Of a stretch of DNA of 44,100 bases, positions 1-7,691 are shown piece by piece. The notes under the pieces were generated by a model that saw only the letters and a program-made list of their open reading frames with translations, made no database searches and was not told the DNA's origin. The first letter of the stretch is position 1, and the number at the start of each line of letters is the position of its first letter. A program made the translations under genes and the position numbers. The stretch comes from Clostridia bacterium. GTDB taxonomy: Bacteria; Bacillota; Clostridia; UMGS1883. The stretch is from assembly GCA_017411435.1 (NCBI GenBank), contig JAFQQD010000015.1, positions 1 through 44,100 of the forward strand, written 5' to 3'.

Positions 1-2
1 AG

Positions 3-1415
3 ATCGTATTCACAGCTGAAGATGCTGAGGCTTGGAATGCAAGAGGCGAAAAGGTTATCCTTGTTCGTCTTGAAACATCACCTGAAGATATTACAGGTAT
101 GAAGGCTTCACAGGGTATCCTCACAGTTCGTGGCGGTATGACATCTCACGCAGCAGTTGTTGCTCGTGGTATGGGTACATGCTGTGTATCCGGTTGTGGC
201 GATATCAACATGGATGAAGAAAACAAGAAGTTTACACTTGCAGGTAAGACCTTCACAGAAGGCGATGCAATTTCTATTGACGGTTCTACAGGTGCTATCT
301 ACGATGGTATCATCCCCACAGTTGACGCTGAAATCGCAGGCGAATTCGGCAGAATCATGGCTTGGGCTGATGAGTTCAGAACACTTAAGGTTAGAACAAA
401 TGCAGATACACCCGCTGATGCTAAGAAGGCTCGCGAACTCGGTGCTGAAGGTATCGGTCTTTGCCGTACAGAGCATATGTTCTTCGAAGCAGAAAGAATC
501 GCTGCTTTCCGTGAAATGATTTGTGCAGATAAGGTTGAAGAAAGAGAAGCTGCTCTTGAAAAGATTCTTCCCTATCAGCAGGGCGACTTTGAAAAGCTTT
601 ACGAAGCTCTTGAAGGAAATCCTGTTACAATCCGTTTCCTTGACCCCCCGCTTCATGAATTCGTTCCCACAGAAGAAGCTGACATCAAGGCACTTGCAGA
701 TGCTCAGGGTAAGACTGTAGCAGACATCAAGGCTATCATCGCATCACTTCACGAATTTAACCCCATGATGGGTCACCGTGGTTGCCGCCTTGCAGTAACA
801 TATCCTGAAATTGCAAAGATGCAGACAAAGGCAGTTATCCGTGCTGCTATCAATGTTAAGAAGGCTCATCCCGACTGGAACATCGTTCCCGAAATCATGA
901 TTCCCCTTGTTGGCGACATCAAGGAACTTAAGTATGTTAAGAATGATGTTGTAGCTACTGCTGACGAAGAAATCGCTGCAGCAGGCATCGAGCTTAAGTA
1001 CGAAGTTGGTACAATGATCGAAATCCCCAGAGCTGCTCTTACAGCTGACGATATCGCAAAAGAGGCTGAGTTCTTCTGCTTCGGTACAAACGACCTTACA
1101 CAGATGACTTATGGCTTCTCCCGTGATGACGCAGGTAAGTTCCTCGACGCTTACTACGATGCAAAGATTTTCGAAAACGACCCCTTTGCAAAGCTTGACC
1201 AGACAGGTGTTGGTAAGCTTATGGAAATGGCTGTTGAACTTGGTAAGAAGGTTCGTCCCGATATGCACTGCGGTATCTGCGGTGAGCACGGTGGCGACCC
1301 CGTATCAGTTGAGTTCTGCCATACAATCGGTCTTGACTATGTATCATGTTCTCCCTTCAGAGTTCCGATTGCTAGACTTGCAGCAGCACAGGCAAGAATT
1401 AAGGAACTTGACTAA
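3..1415 (+). CDS. ppdK: Pyruvate phosphate dikinase, 3' part (5' end outside window)
   Basis: The enzyme interconverts pyruvate, ATP and phosphate with PEP, AMP and pyrophosphate in the cytoplasm; in anaerobes it often works in glycolysis as a PPi-saving pyruvate kinase substitute. The open frame continues off the left edge, and the first in-frame ATG at 99 is internal. The phosphohistidine site is visible as GGMTSHAAVVARGMG just after that Met, followed by the C-terminal TIM-barrel PEP-binding domain. The barrel carries FGTNDLTQMTYGFSRDD and the catalytic cysteine motif MHCGICGEHGGDP near the end. The missing part is the N-terminal ATP-grasp nucleotide-binding half. The codon choice is strongly biased, as expected for an abundant protein. 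The identification is firm. Confidence 0.96.
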   Translation: MVFTAEDAEAWNARGEKVILVRLETSPEDITGMKASQGILTVRGGMTSHAAVVARGMGTCCVSGCGDINMDEENKKFTLAGKTFTEGDAISIDGSTGAIYDGIIPTVDAEIAGEFGRIMAWADEFRTLKVRTNADTPADAKKARELGAEGIGLCRTEHMFFEAERIAAFREMICADKVEEREAALEKILPYQQGDFEKLYEALEGNPVTIRFLDPPLHEFVPTEEADIKALADAQGKTVADIKAIIASLHEFNPMMGHRGCRLAVTYPEIAKMQTKAVIRAAINVKKAHPDWNIVPEIMIPLVGDIKELKYVKNDVVATADEEIAAAGIELKYEVGTMIEIPRAALTADDIAKEAEFFCFGTNDLTQMTYGFSRDDAGKFLDAYYDAKIFENDPFAKLDQTGVGKLMEMAVELGKKVRPDMHCGICGEHGGDPVSVEFCHTIGLDYVSCSPFRVPIARLAAAQARIKELD

Positions 1416-1434
1416 TCATAGCTTCCAGTAAATC

Positions 1435-1467
1435 AAATCCGCTCACATTATTGTGGGCGGATTTTTT
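1435..1467 (+). terminator. Rho-independent terminator of ppdK
   Basis: A 13-bp stem with one G-T pair (AAATCCGCTCACA against TGTGGGCGGATTT) is closed by a short TTAT loop and followed by TTTTTT. It begins 20 bp after the ppdK stop. Confidence 0.9.
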
Positions 1468-1481
1468 CGCATAACAAAGCA

Positions 1482-1503
1482 GGAGTGGAAATTTCCACTC
1501 CTG
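1482..1503. terminator. Second hairpin between convergent genes
   Basis: AGGAGTGGAAATTTCCACTCCT is a perfect 22-bp palindrome followed on the plus strand by a T/G-rich stretch (TGTTGTTTTGTTT). It lies between ppdK (plus) and the beta-glucosidase gene (minus) and could end transcription from either side. The T tract is not clean, so termination strength is uncertain. Confidence 0.5.
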
Positions 1504-1522
1504 TTGTTTTGTTTATTAATTG

Positions 1523-1551
1523 TACAAAAAGTGCCCCGTCCCCATTTTGTA
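1523..1551. repeat. Dispersed GTGCCCCGTCCCC-core repeat, copy 1
   Basis: TACA and TGTA arms flank the core AAAAGTGCCCCGTCCCC. The same core occurs at 4773 and 21830. The element ends 3 bp from the stop codon of the minus-strand beta-glucosidase gene. Confidence 0.7.
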
Positions 1552-1554
1552 GCA

Positions 1555-3885
1555 TTATTCAAAATCGAGGAGGAGTTTTAACACTCTCTTCACACTTTGT
1601 TGAAGCTCGTACATTCTGCCTGTATATGCAAGCTGAAGTGCCGAGTCGTGATAGCCGCGCGGCATTCTGACATCGTTACCTGCGACAATTTCGTTTCCAT
1701 GATAGCTGTATGTTCGCCAGTCAGTCATTACAAGTCCTTCAAAGCCCCATTCTTCGCGGAGAATTTTTGTCAGCATATCGTAGTTTTCACTGGCTCTTTC
1801 GCCGTTTATGGGGTTGTAGGATGTCATAAGACAACGAGGAGATGCTTCCTTGACACAAATCTCAAAGCCCTTGAGATAAATTTCACGAAGTGCACGCTCG
1901 GATACGATGCTATCACACTCACGGCGGTTTGTTTCCTTACTGTTTGCGGCAAAATGCTTGGGCGTTGCGGCTATATTCTGCGACTGAACGCCACGCACAT
2001 TTGCCGCTGCCATTTTACCTGTAAGAAGAGGGTCTTCCGAATAATATTCAAAGTTTCTGCCACAAAGCGGATTACGGTGAATATTCATACCGGGAGAAAG
2101 CCATATCATAAGGTTATTTTCCTTGGCTTCCATAGCGCCGATTTTACCCATCTCATACATTAAATCAGTATCCCAGGTGCAGGCAACGAGAGTTGCGCAG
2201 GGGAATGCCGTTGTGCTGACACCCTTGTCGGGGGTAATTCGTATGCCTGCAGGTCCGTCACAGGTCATCGCACACGGCACGCCGTATTTGTCGTTTTCGC
2301 TTTCGCCACCGATACCGCTTGTGATTGCGACACCACGATTAGGTCTGCCACCGAGGAGGTCTGCCATATAATACTCATCAAGCTGTGCAATAAATTCGTC
2401 AAGAGTTGCCTTTCCGTCAGCCACATCGGAGAGCATTATTTTTCCTTTTTCAAACGATGCAGGGATAGCATCCTTCGGTCTGTATTCTATATTTCTTCTC
2501 TTGCGCTCGCTACGGGCAATCTCTTCGTAGCTTCCGTCGGCAAGAAGACGCTTTTCAAGGTTATAGGGAGTCATCTGCTCGGTAAGTTTTTCGACTATAA
2601 CAAATTCGTCGTTTACTATGTACTTATAGTCTGCTACTACGGTATTTCTCACGCTGTTTCCGATATGGAATGTGTATTCGCCTTTTTCAAGAAGATAGGC
2701 GGATTTTTCGCATTTTCCCGTGTCGTCATAGCTTGCCATATCGCGTATTGCAAAGGTAAGTTCAATTTTTTCTGATTCATTGGGAGCAAGAAGCTTTGTC
2801 TTCTTGAAAGCAGCAAGCTCGCGAGAGGGTTTGCCGAGTTTCCCCTGCGGTGCACTGTAATAAAGCTGCACAACCTCGCGACCAGCAACTTTACCTGTAT
2901 TCTTAACAGTTGCCTCTGCTATAATCTGACCGTTTTCTTCCTTAACCTTTATATCTGAAAGTTCAAAATCCGTATAGGAAAGTCCAAAACCAAAAGGATA
3001 ATTTACCCTCTCTGCCGCACCCTTGATTGTTTCAAAATAGCGGTAGCCAACATAAATATCCTCGTAATACTTAAGGTACATATCACTCTCGTTGAAGGTA
3101 TCTGCGGAAGGATAGTCGGCAAATGTTTTTGCAAATGTGTCCGTAAGTTTACCCGAGGGGTTTACATCGCCGCAAAGAATGTCTGCCACCGCAAGGCCGC
3201 CCTCCATACCGGGATTCCACGCAAGGAGCGATGACTGAATTTTGTCGTTATCACGGAACCAGTCGGTGTCAATCACTCCGCCGACATTTAATACTGCGAT
3301 AACCTTGTCAAAGTTTTTGCAAACGGTTTCAACCATTCTCATTTCCAAATCGTTAAGATAGAAATCGCCTTTTTCCTGACTTCTGTCCTTTGCTTCACGG
3401 CTGTAACGGCTGATTGTGATAATGGCCGTGTCGGTAAAGTCGCGTGCCTCGGCAAGAAGGTCTGAGGGGATTTCTTTTTCAATCGCACTGCCCGGGGAAA
3501 AATTTATTTTAAGCGGGTCGAGCCAGTCCTGTTCCCCGCCTTTTTCAAAGGTACTTTCGTAATAATCTGAAAGCTTGCGGAAAATTTCAATTTTTCCCTC
3601 TTCCTCCTTTATTTTAAGTCCATCGTAAATGTTTCGGTCGTACTCTGAATAAACCTTTCCGCTGCCGCCGCCGCCCGTTACATAGTCAATTTGTGCTATG
3701 CCGAAAATCGCAATTTTCGCACCTTTCTTAAGAGGAAGTGTTTTATACTCGTTTTTAAGAAGTACCATTCCCTCGCCCGCGAGTCTGCGTGCGAATTCGA
3801 TATGTTCTTTGCTTCCTGTGACGCATCTGCCATCCTCTCCGAGAGGTTTGCAGGGATAGTATTTCATCCTTGTCCATTTTAACAT
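1555..3885 (-). CDS. Beta-glucosidase, GH3 family, domain-permuted
   Basis: A glycoside hydrolase family 3 enzyme that removes terminal beta-linked glucose (or a related sugar) from oligosaccharides. No signal peptide is seen, so it should act inside the cell. The domain order is reversed from the usual GH3. The domain that is normally C-terminal comes first (GEGMVLLKNEYKTLPL, then WNPGMEGGLAVADILCG), then a fibronectin-III-like domain (about residues 300-400), and the TIM-barrel domain last (about 490-740). The barrel has KHFAANSKETNRR and the nucleophile Asp in GLVMTDW at about residue 722 of 776. This order is known from Ruminococcus albus and Butyrivibrio fibrisolvens enzymes. The start at 3885 was chosen because AAAGGAGTGAAGATA precedes ATG; upstream in-frame codons have no ribosome binding site. 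Exact substrate is unknown. Confidence 0.93.
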   Translation of the reverse strand: MLKWTRMKYYPCKPLGEDGRCVTGSKEHIEFARRLAGEGMVLLKNEYKTLPLKKGAKIAIFGIAQIDYVTGGGGSGKVYSEYDRNIYDGLKIKEEEGKIEIFRKLSDYYESTFEKGGEQDWLDPLKINFSPGSAIEKEIPSDLLAEARDFTDTAIITISRYSREAKDRSQEKGDFYLNDLEMRMVETVCKNFDKVIAVLNVGGVIDTDWFRDNDKIQSSLLAWNPGMEGGLAVADILCGDVNPSGKLTDTFAKTFADYPSADTFNESDMYLKYYEDIYVGYRYFETIKGAAERVNYPFGFGLSYTDFELSDIKVKEENGQIIAEATVKNTGKVAGREVVQLYYSAPQGKLGKPSRELAAFKKTKLLAPNESEKIELTFAIRDMASYDDTGKCEKSAYLLEKGEYTFHIGNSVRNTVVADYKYIVNDEFVIVEKLTEQMTPYNLEKRLLADGSYEEIARSERKRRNIEYRPKDAIPASFEKGKIMLSDVADGKATLDEFIAQLDEYYMADLLGGRPNRGVAITSGIGGESENDKYGVPCAMTCDGPAGIRITPDKGVSTTAFPCATLVACTWDTDLMYEMGKIGAMEAKENNLMIWLSPGMNIHRNPLCGRNFEYYSEDPLLTGKMAAANVRGVQSQNIAATPKHFAANSKETNRRECDSIVSERALREIYLKGFEICVKEASPRCLMTSYNPINGERASENYDMLTKILREEWGFEGLVMTDWRTYSYHGNEIVAGNDVRMPRGYHDSALQLAYTGRMYELQQSVKRVLKLLLDFE

Positions 3886-3910
3886 TATCTTCACTCCTTT
3901 TATTTCCTGC

Positions 3911-3943
3911 TTGTATTTTATAGCAGAAAATGTTATAATACAA
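3911..3943. promoter_or_regulatory. Overlapping divergent promoters in a palindrome (GH3 / AraC)
   Basis: Plus strand: TTGTAT at 3911, 17 bp, TATAAT at 3934, firing toward the AraC gene. Minus strand: TTGTAT at 3943-3938, 17 bp, TAAAAT at 3920-3915, firing toward the beta-glucosidase gene. The two promoters occupy the same 33 bp because the ends form an inverted repeat (TTGTATT-N-TA and TA-N-AATACAA). RNA polymerase binding in the two directions should be mutually exclusive. Confidence 0.6.
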
Positions 3944-3992
3944 GACATAAAGCAGTTGTTTTTGGACAAAAATTGCAGTTTTGGGTGATTGT

Positions 3993-4760
3993 ATGAAATT
4001 TTTTTATCAGGACAAAAAGAATTACGACCTGCATTTCCATATTGCACATTCTCTTACTTTTGGGGCACATATGCACGAAAGCGTGGAAATAATATATCTT
4101 GAAGAGGGAACTGCCCACGCCTTTGCAGGCGGAAAAGACTGCAACCTTTCTGCGGGTGACTTCTTTGTTGTTTTTCCAAATAGTGTGCATTACTACGATA
4201 ATTGTCAGGATAATCTTGCAGTAGTTACTATTGTTCCGCTAAAATTACTTTCAGAATTTCATAATATTCTGACATCGAAAACGCTCGCATCTCCCCGAAT
4301 CTGCGGTGTTGACAAGCGTGCTGCCCAGCTTCTCAAAATGCTTTCCGAATATGATGGCAAATATAGGGACGAGGCATATCACGGGCTGCTCCTTACGGCG
4401 TTTTCAATGATTATGGATAAAGCCGATTTAGTGGGCAAAAAGGCAGTTGACGAAACAACCATCGGCACAATTCTTGCATTCTGTGAAAAGAATTACAAGG
4501 AAAAAATTTCGCTTAAAATACTGTCGGAAAATCTTAATATAAGTCAATCACATATTTCACATATTTTTGCGGACAGAATACATATGAATTTCCGTGATTA
4601 TATAAATTCACTAAGGCTTAATTCTGCTGTAAAATTGTTGAGAGAAGCAGAAAAGAATATAACCGATATTGCATTCGACTGCGGTTTTGATTCAATCAGG
4701 ACCTTTAACCGTGCTTTCAAAAAGAAATTCGGAGTTTCGCCGAAAGAGTATGTAAAATAA
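3993..4760 (+). CDS. AraC-family transcriptional regulator (cupin + HTH)
   Basis: A likely sugar-responsive activator for the divergent beta-glucosidase gene. The N-terminal half is a cupin-like sensor (HMHESVEIIYLEEGTAHAF and LSAGDFFVVFPNSVHYY). The last 100 residues are the two-helix-turn-helix AraC domain, ending in the typical IAFDCGFDSIRTFNRAFKK and GVSPKEYVK. I chose ATG 3993 (255 residues), with GGGTGA just upstream; a TTG at 3981 is in frame and would add four residues. Its promoter overlaps that of the beta-glucosidase. The inducer cannot be read from the sequence; control of the neighbour is inferred from the arrangement. Confidence 0.9.
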   Translation: MKFFYQDKKNYDLHFHIAHSLTFGAHMHESVEIIYLEEGTAHAFAGGKDCNLSAGDFFVVFPNSVHYYDNCQDNLAVVTIVPLKLLSEFHNILTSKTLASPRICGVDKRAAQLLKMLSEYDGKYRDEAYHGLLLTAFSMIMDKADLVGKKAVDETTIGTILAFCEKNYKEKISLKILSENLNISQSHISHIFADRIHMNFRDYINSLRLNSAVKLLREAEKNITDIAFDCGFDSIRTFNRAFKKKFGVSPKEYVK

Positions 4761-4772
4761 CGCTTTTGAAAT

Positions 4773-4805
4773 TGCACAAAAAGTGCCCCGTCCCCAAACT
4801 GTGCA
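4773..4805. repeat. Dispersed GTGCCCCGTCCCC-core repeat, copy 2
   Basis: TGCACA and TGTGCA arms flank AAAAGTGCCCCGTCCCCAAAC. This copy has the longest stem of the three and begins 12 bp after the AraC stop codon. Confidence 0.75.
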
Positions 4806-4814
4806 GCAGGGTGC

Positions 4815-4843
4815 TTGACAAGAATTTTTATGTAGTATAAAAT
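4815..4843 (+). promoter_or_regulatory. Promoter of the hydE-mnmA operon
   Basis: TTGACA, 17 bp, TAAAAT, with a TATAAT a few bases further on. It lies 38 bp before the start codon, which has the ribosome binding site AAAGGAGGAG. Confidence 0.6.
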
Positions 4844-4880
4844 ATAATGAGATGTAAACTATATTAAAAGGAGGAGTTAT

Positions 4881-6980
4881 ATGCAAAATTTAGTTGAAAA
4901 GCTTAAAAAAAATCGCATACTTTCGCGTGACGAATTTCGCGAGATACTTTCAAGCGATAGATATGACTCCCTTCTTATTTCTTCTGCCGATAAAATAAGG
5001 AAGTCGGTATATGGTAAAGATGTATATATCCGCGGATTGATTGAGTTTACAAACTACTGTAAAAACAACTGTTACTACTGCGGAATAAGAAGAAGCAATA
5101 AAAATACACTTCGTTACCATCTCACAAAAGAAGAAATTCTTGAATGTTGCCGTGAGGGATATTCTCTCGGTTTCCGCACATTTGTACTGCAAGGCGGAGA
5201 GGACCCGTATTTTACTGATGAGCGAATTTGCGATATTGTAAGTGCTATCCGCGAAAACTATCCCGACTGTGCGATTACCCTTTCAATCGGGGAAAAGTCT
5301 TACGAGAGCTATCTTGCCTACTATGAGGCAGGCGCAAACAGATTTCTTCTGCGCCATGAAACTGCCGAGTGTGAGCATTATAATAAACTCCACCCCGAAG
5401 AAATGACGCTGGAAAGCAGAAAAAAGTGTCTTTTTGACCTTAAAAAAATCGGCTATCAGGTGGGCAGTGGATTTATGGTCGGCTCTCCTTTCCAGACGCT
5501 TGACAATATTATTTCTGACCTTGAATTTCTAAGGGAACTTGAACCTGATATGATTGGGATTGGTCCATACATCGTGCACAAGGAAACTCCGTTTGCCGAG
5601 CACCCTAACGGAGATGTTACCCTTACAGTAAGACTTATCGCAATCCTCCGTCATATGTTCCCGTATGCGCTTATCCCTGCTACGACAGCACTCGGTACAC
5701 TTCATCCCGAAGGACGCGAAATGGGACTTCGTGCTGGTGCAAATGTCGTGATGCCTAACCTCTCCCCTAAAAAATTCAGGAAGTTATACGACCTTTATGA
5801 AAACAAGATTGCAACAGGTGAAGAGGCAGCGGAAAGCCGTGCGCTCCTCGAAAAAAAGGTGGAAAATGCCGGCTACAGAGTTGTTACTGCGATTGGAAAT
5901 GTAAAGAAGGAACAAAAATGTTTAGTTGCGATGAGTGGCGGTGTTGACAGCGCCGTTGCCGCACTTGAAATAAAAAAAATGGGTATCCCTGCCGTAAGTG
6001 CTACGATGAAGCTTCTTGGCGGTGGCGGAATTGAGCTTGATGAAAAGCACGCTTGCTGCAACAAAGAAGATATTGAAGACGCGAAAAAAGTTGCCGAAGG
6101 TCTTGGTATGGAACATTATCTCTACGATTTTTCCGAGCATTTTGCCGAGAAGGTTGTAGATAACTTCGTGCACGCGTATGAGACGGGAGCTACGCCCAAT
6201 CCGTGTATTGAGTGTAACCGCTACTTAAAGTTTGAAAAGCTTTTTGAGGGGGCGAAAAAACTCGGTTGCTCGCATATTGCAACGGGACATTACGCACGCG
6301 TTGAATATGACAAAGAAAGCGGCAGATATCTTTTGAAACGCGCGAAAGATTTGTCAAAGGACCAGAGTTATGTCCTTTATTCGCTTTCGCAGGAGCAACT
6401 GTCTAAAATCATATTCCCCCTTGGCAATATGACCAAGGACGAGGCACGCAAGATTGCCGAAGAAAACGGTTTTGTGAATGCGCATAAAAAGGAAAGTCAG
6501 GACATATGCTTTGTTAAAAACGAAGATTATACTGATTTTATCAGGCGATATACAGGGAAAGATTATCCTGACGGAAATTTCGTTGACCGAGAGGGTAACA
6601 TTCTCGGCACCCACAAGGGAATTATCCACTACACGGTAGGTCAGAGAAAAGGTCTCGGCCTTGCTCTCCCTGCACCGATGTATGTGTGTGAGCTTGATAC
6701 AGATAAAAATGAAGTTGTTCTGTGCGACCACGAGGGACTTTTCACAAGTTCGCTTATTGCAGAGGATATAAACCTTATAAGTGTTAAAGATTTATATACA
6801 CCTATGCGCGTTAAAGCAAAGGTGCGTTACCGCCATATTGAGCAGGATGCAACCGCCGTACAAATTGACGAAAATACAATCCGCGTTGAATTTGACGAGC
6901 CGCAAAGAGCAATCACAAAAGGTCAGTCGGTTGTGCTCTATGATGGAGATGTTGTAGTCGGTGGCGGAAAAATTTCATAA
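4881..6980 (+). CDS. HydE-like radical SAM maturase fused to tRNA 2-thiouridylase MnmA
   Basis: One 699-residue frame holds two complete proteins. Residues 1 to about 343 match HydE, the radical SAM enzyme that helps build the dithiomethylamine-bridged cluster of [FeFe]-hydrogenase. The cluster motif is C60-x3-C64-x2-C67 (YCKNNCYYCGIRR), followed by FVLQGGEDPY, LLRHETA and GIGPYI. Residues from about 347 match MnmA, which thiolates U34 of tRNA Glu, Gln and Lys. It has the PP-loop SGGVDS (352-357), the first catalytic Cys at 445 (PCIECNRYLKF), the second at 543 (ESQDICFV), and a C-terminal beta-barrel. Neither part is truncated. At 5918 an out-of-frame ATG preceded by AAGGA shows that loss of one T would restore two ordinary overlapping genes. 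A real fusion and an indel are both possible. No hydF or hydG is in the window. Confidence 0.9.
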   Translation: MQNLVEKLKKNRILSRDEFREILSSDRYDSLLISSADKIRKSVYGKDVYIRGLIEFTNYCKNNCYYCGIRRSNKNTLRYHLTKEEILECCREGYSLGFRTFVLQGGEDPYFTDERICDIVSAIRENYPDCAITLSIGEKSYESYLAYYEAGANRFLLRHETAECEHYNKLHPEEMTLESRKKCLFDLKKIGYQVGSGFMVGSPFQTLDNIISDLEFLRELEPDMIGIGPYIVHKETPFAEHPNGDVTLTVRLIAILRHMFPYALIPATTALGTLHPEGREMGLRAGANVVMPNLSPKKFRKLYDLYENKIATGEEAAESRALLEKKVENAGYRVVTAIGNVKKEQKCLVAMSGGVDSAVAALEIKKMGIPAVSATMKLLGGGGIELDEKHACCNKEDIEDAKKVAEGLGMEHYLYDFSEHFAEKVVDNFVHAYETGATPNPCIECNRYLKFEKLFEGAKKLGCSHIATGHYARVEYDKESGRYLLKRAKDLSKDQSYVLYSLSQEQLSKIIFPLGNMTKDEARKIAEENGFVNAHKKESQDICFVKNEDYTDFIRRYTGKDYPDGNFVDREGNILGTHKGIIHYTVGQRKGLGLALPAPMYVCELDTDKNEVVLCDHEGLFTSSLIAEDINLISVKDLYTPMRVKAKVRYRHIEQDATAVQIDENTIRVEFDEPQRAITKGQSVVLYDGDVVVGGGKIS

Positions 6981-6993
6981 AGGAGATGTTTAT

Positions 6994-7593
6994 ATGCAAA
7001 AAGAAGCCTTATTCAAACTTACTTATGGACTGTTTGTTCTTTCTACCCGTGACGGAGAAAAGGACAACGGCTGTATAATAAATACTGCGATGCAGGTAAC
7101 TGATACTCCGCTTCAGATTGCCGTTGCAGTTAATAAAAGCAACTACACCTGCGAAATGATACAAAAAAGCGGTGTATTTAATGTGAGTATTCTTTCGGAA
7201 AGCACACCTTTCTCTGTATTTGAAAATTTCGGTTTCAAAAGCGGCAGAACCGAAGATAAATTCGAAGGTTTTGAAAGCAAGAAAAGGGCGCAAAACGGAG
7301 TTTTCTACATTACGGAATATACTAACGCCTTTATAAGCGCAAAAGTGGTAAATACAGTTGATTGCGGCACACACCTGATGTTTATAGGTGAAGTTACTGA
7401 GGCGGAAATTCTGTCTGACAAGCCTTCCGTGACATATGATTACTATTTCAAGAATATAAAGCCAAAGCCTGCCGTAAAGAAAAAAGGTTATGTTTGCAAA
7501 ATCTGCGGATATGTTTACGAGGGCGAGCCTCTCCCCGAGGATTTTATTTGTCCCCTTTGCAAGCACCCTGCAAGTGATTTTGAAAAACTTTAA
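6994..7593 (+). CDS. Flavin reductase-like protein with C-terminal rubredoxin domain
   Basis: A cytoplasmic redox protein of 199 residues. The first 150 or so residues form a split-barrel FMN-binding flavin-reductase-like domain (LTYGLFVLSTRDGEKDNGCI, NTAMQVTDTPLQIAVAVNKS). The last 35 residues are a short rubredoxin with iron ligands C168, C171, C186 and C189 (YVCKICGYVYEG and CPLCKH). Related high-molecular-weight rubredoxins of acetogens and other Clostridia pass electrons to oxygen- or NO-reducing flavodiiron proteins; whether this one does is inference. ATG 6994 has AAAGGAGATG upstream, and the gene starts 13 bp after the hydE-mnmA stop, so the two are probably co-transcribed. A bidirectional terminator follows. 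Confidence 0.88.
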   Translation: MQKEALFKLTYGLFVLSTRDGEKDNGCIINTAMQVTDTPLQIAVAVNKSNYTCEMIQKSGVFNVSILSESTPFSVFENFGFKSGRTEDKFEGFESKKRAQNGVFYITEYTNAFISAKVVNTVDCGTHLMFIGEVTEAEILSDKPSVTYDYYFKNIKPKPAVKKKGYVCKICGYVYEGEPLPEDFICPLCKHPASDFEKL

Positions 7594-7596
7594 CAG

Positions 7597-7631
7597 AAAA
7601 AGGAATTCGCCAAGGCGAATTCCTTTTTTAT
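7597..7631. terminator. Bidirectional terminator
   Basis: A near-perfect hairpin, AAAAAGGAATTCGCC against GGCGAATTCCTTTTT, has T runs on both strands. It ends the flavoprotein transcript on the plus strand and can end galK on the minus strand, 60 bp beyond its stop. Confidence 0.9.
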
Positions 7632-7691
7632 TGTTAAAAGACAAGAGGACTAAAAAGCAGTGTGTAGCTGATAAACAGAAATAGTACTACT

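Noticed and set aside
108-656. Long antisense ORFs inside ppdK, and similar ones opposite nrdD, pheT and galK
   Set aside because: They are in the complementary frames of strongly biased genes, lack ribosome binding sites and resemble no protein family.
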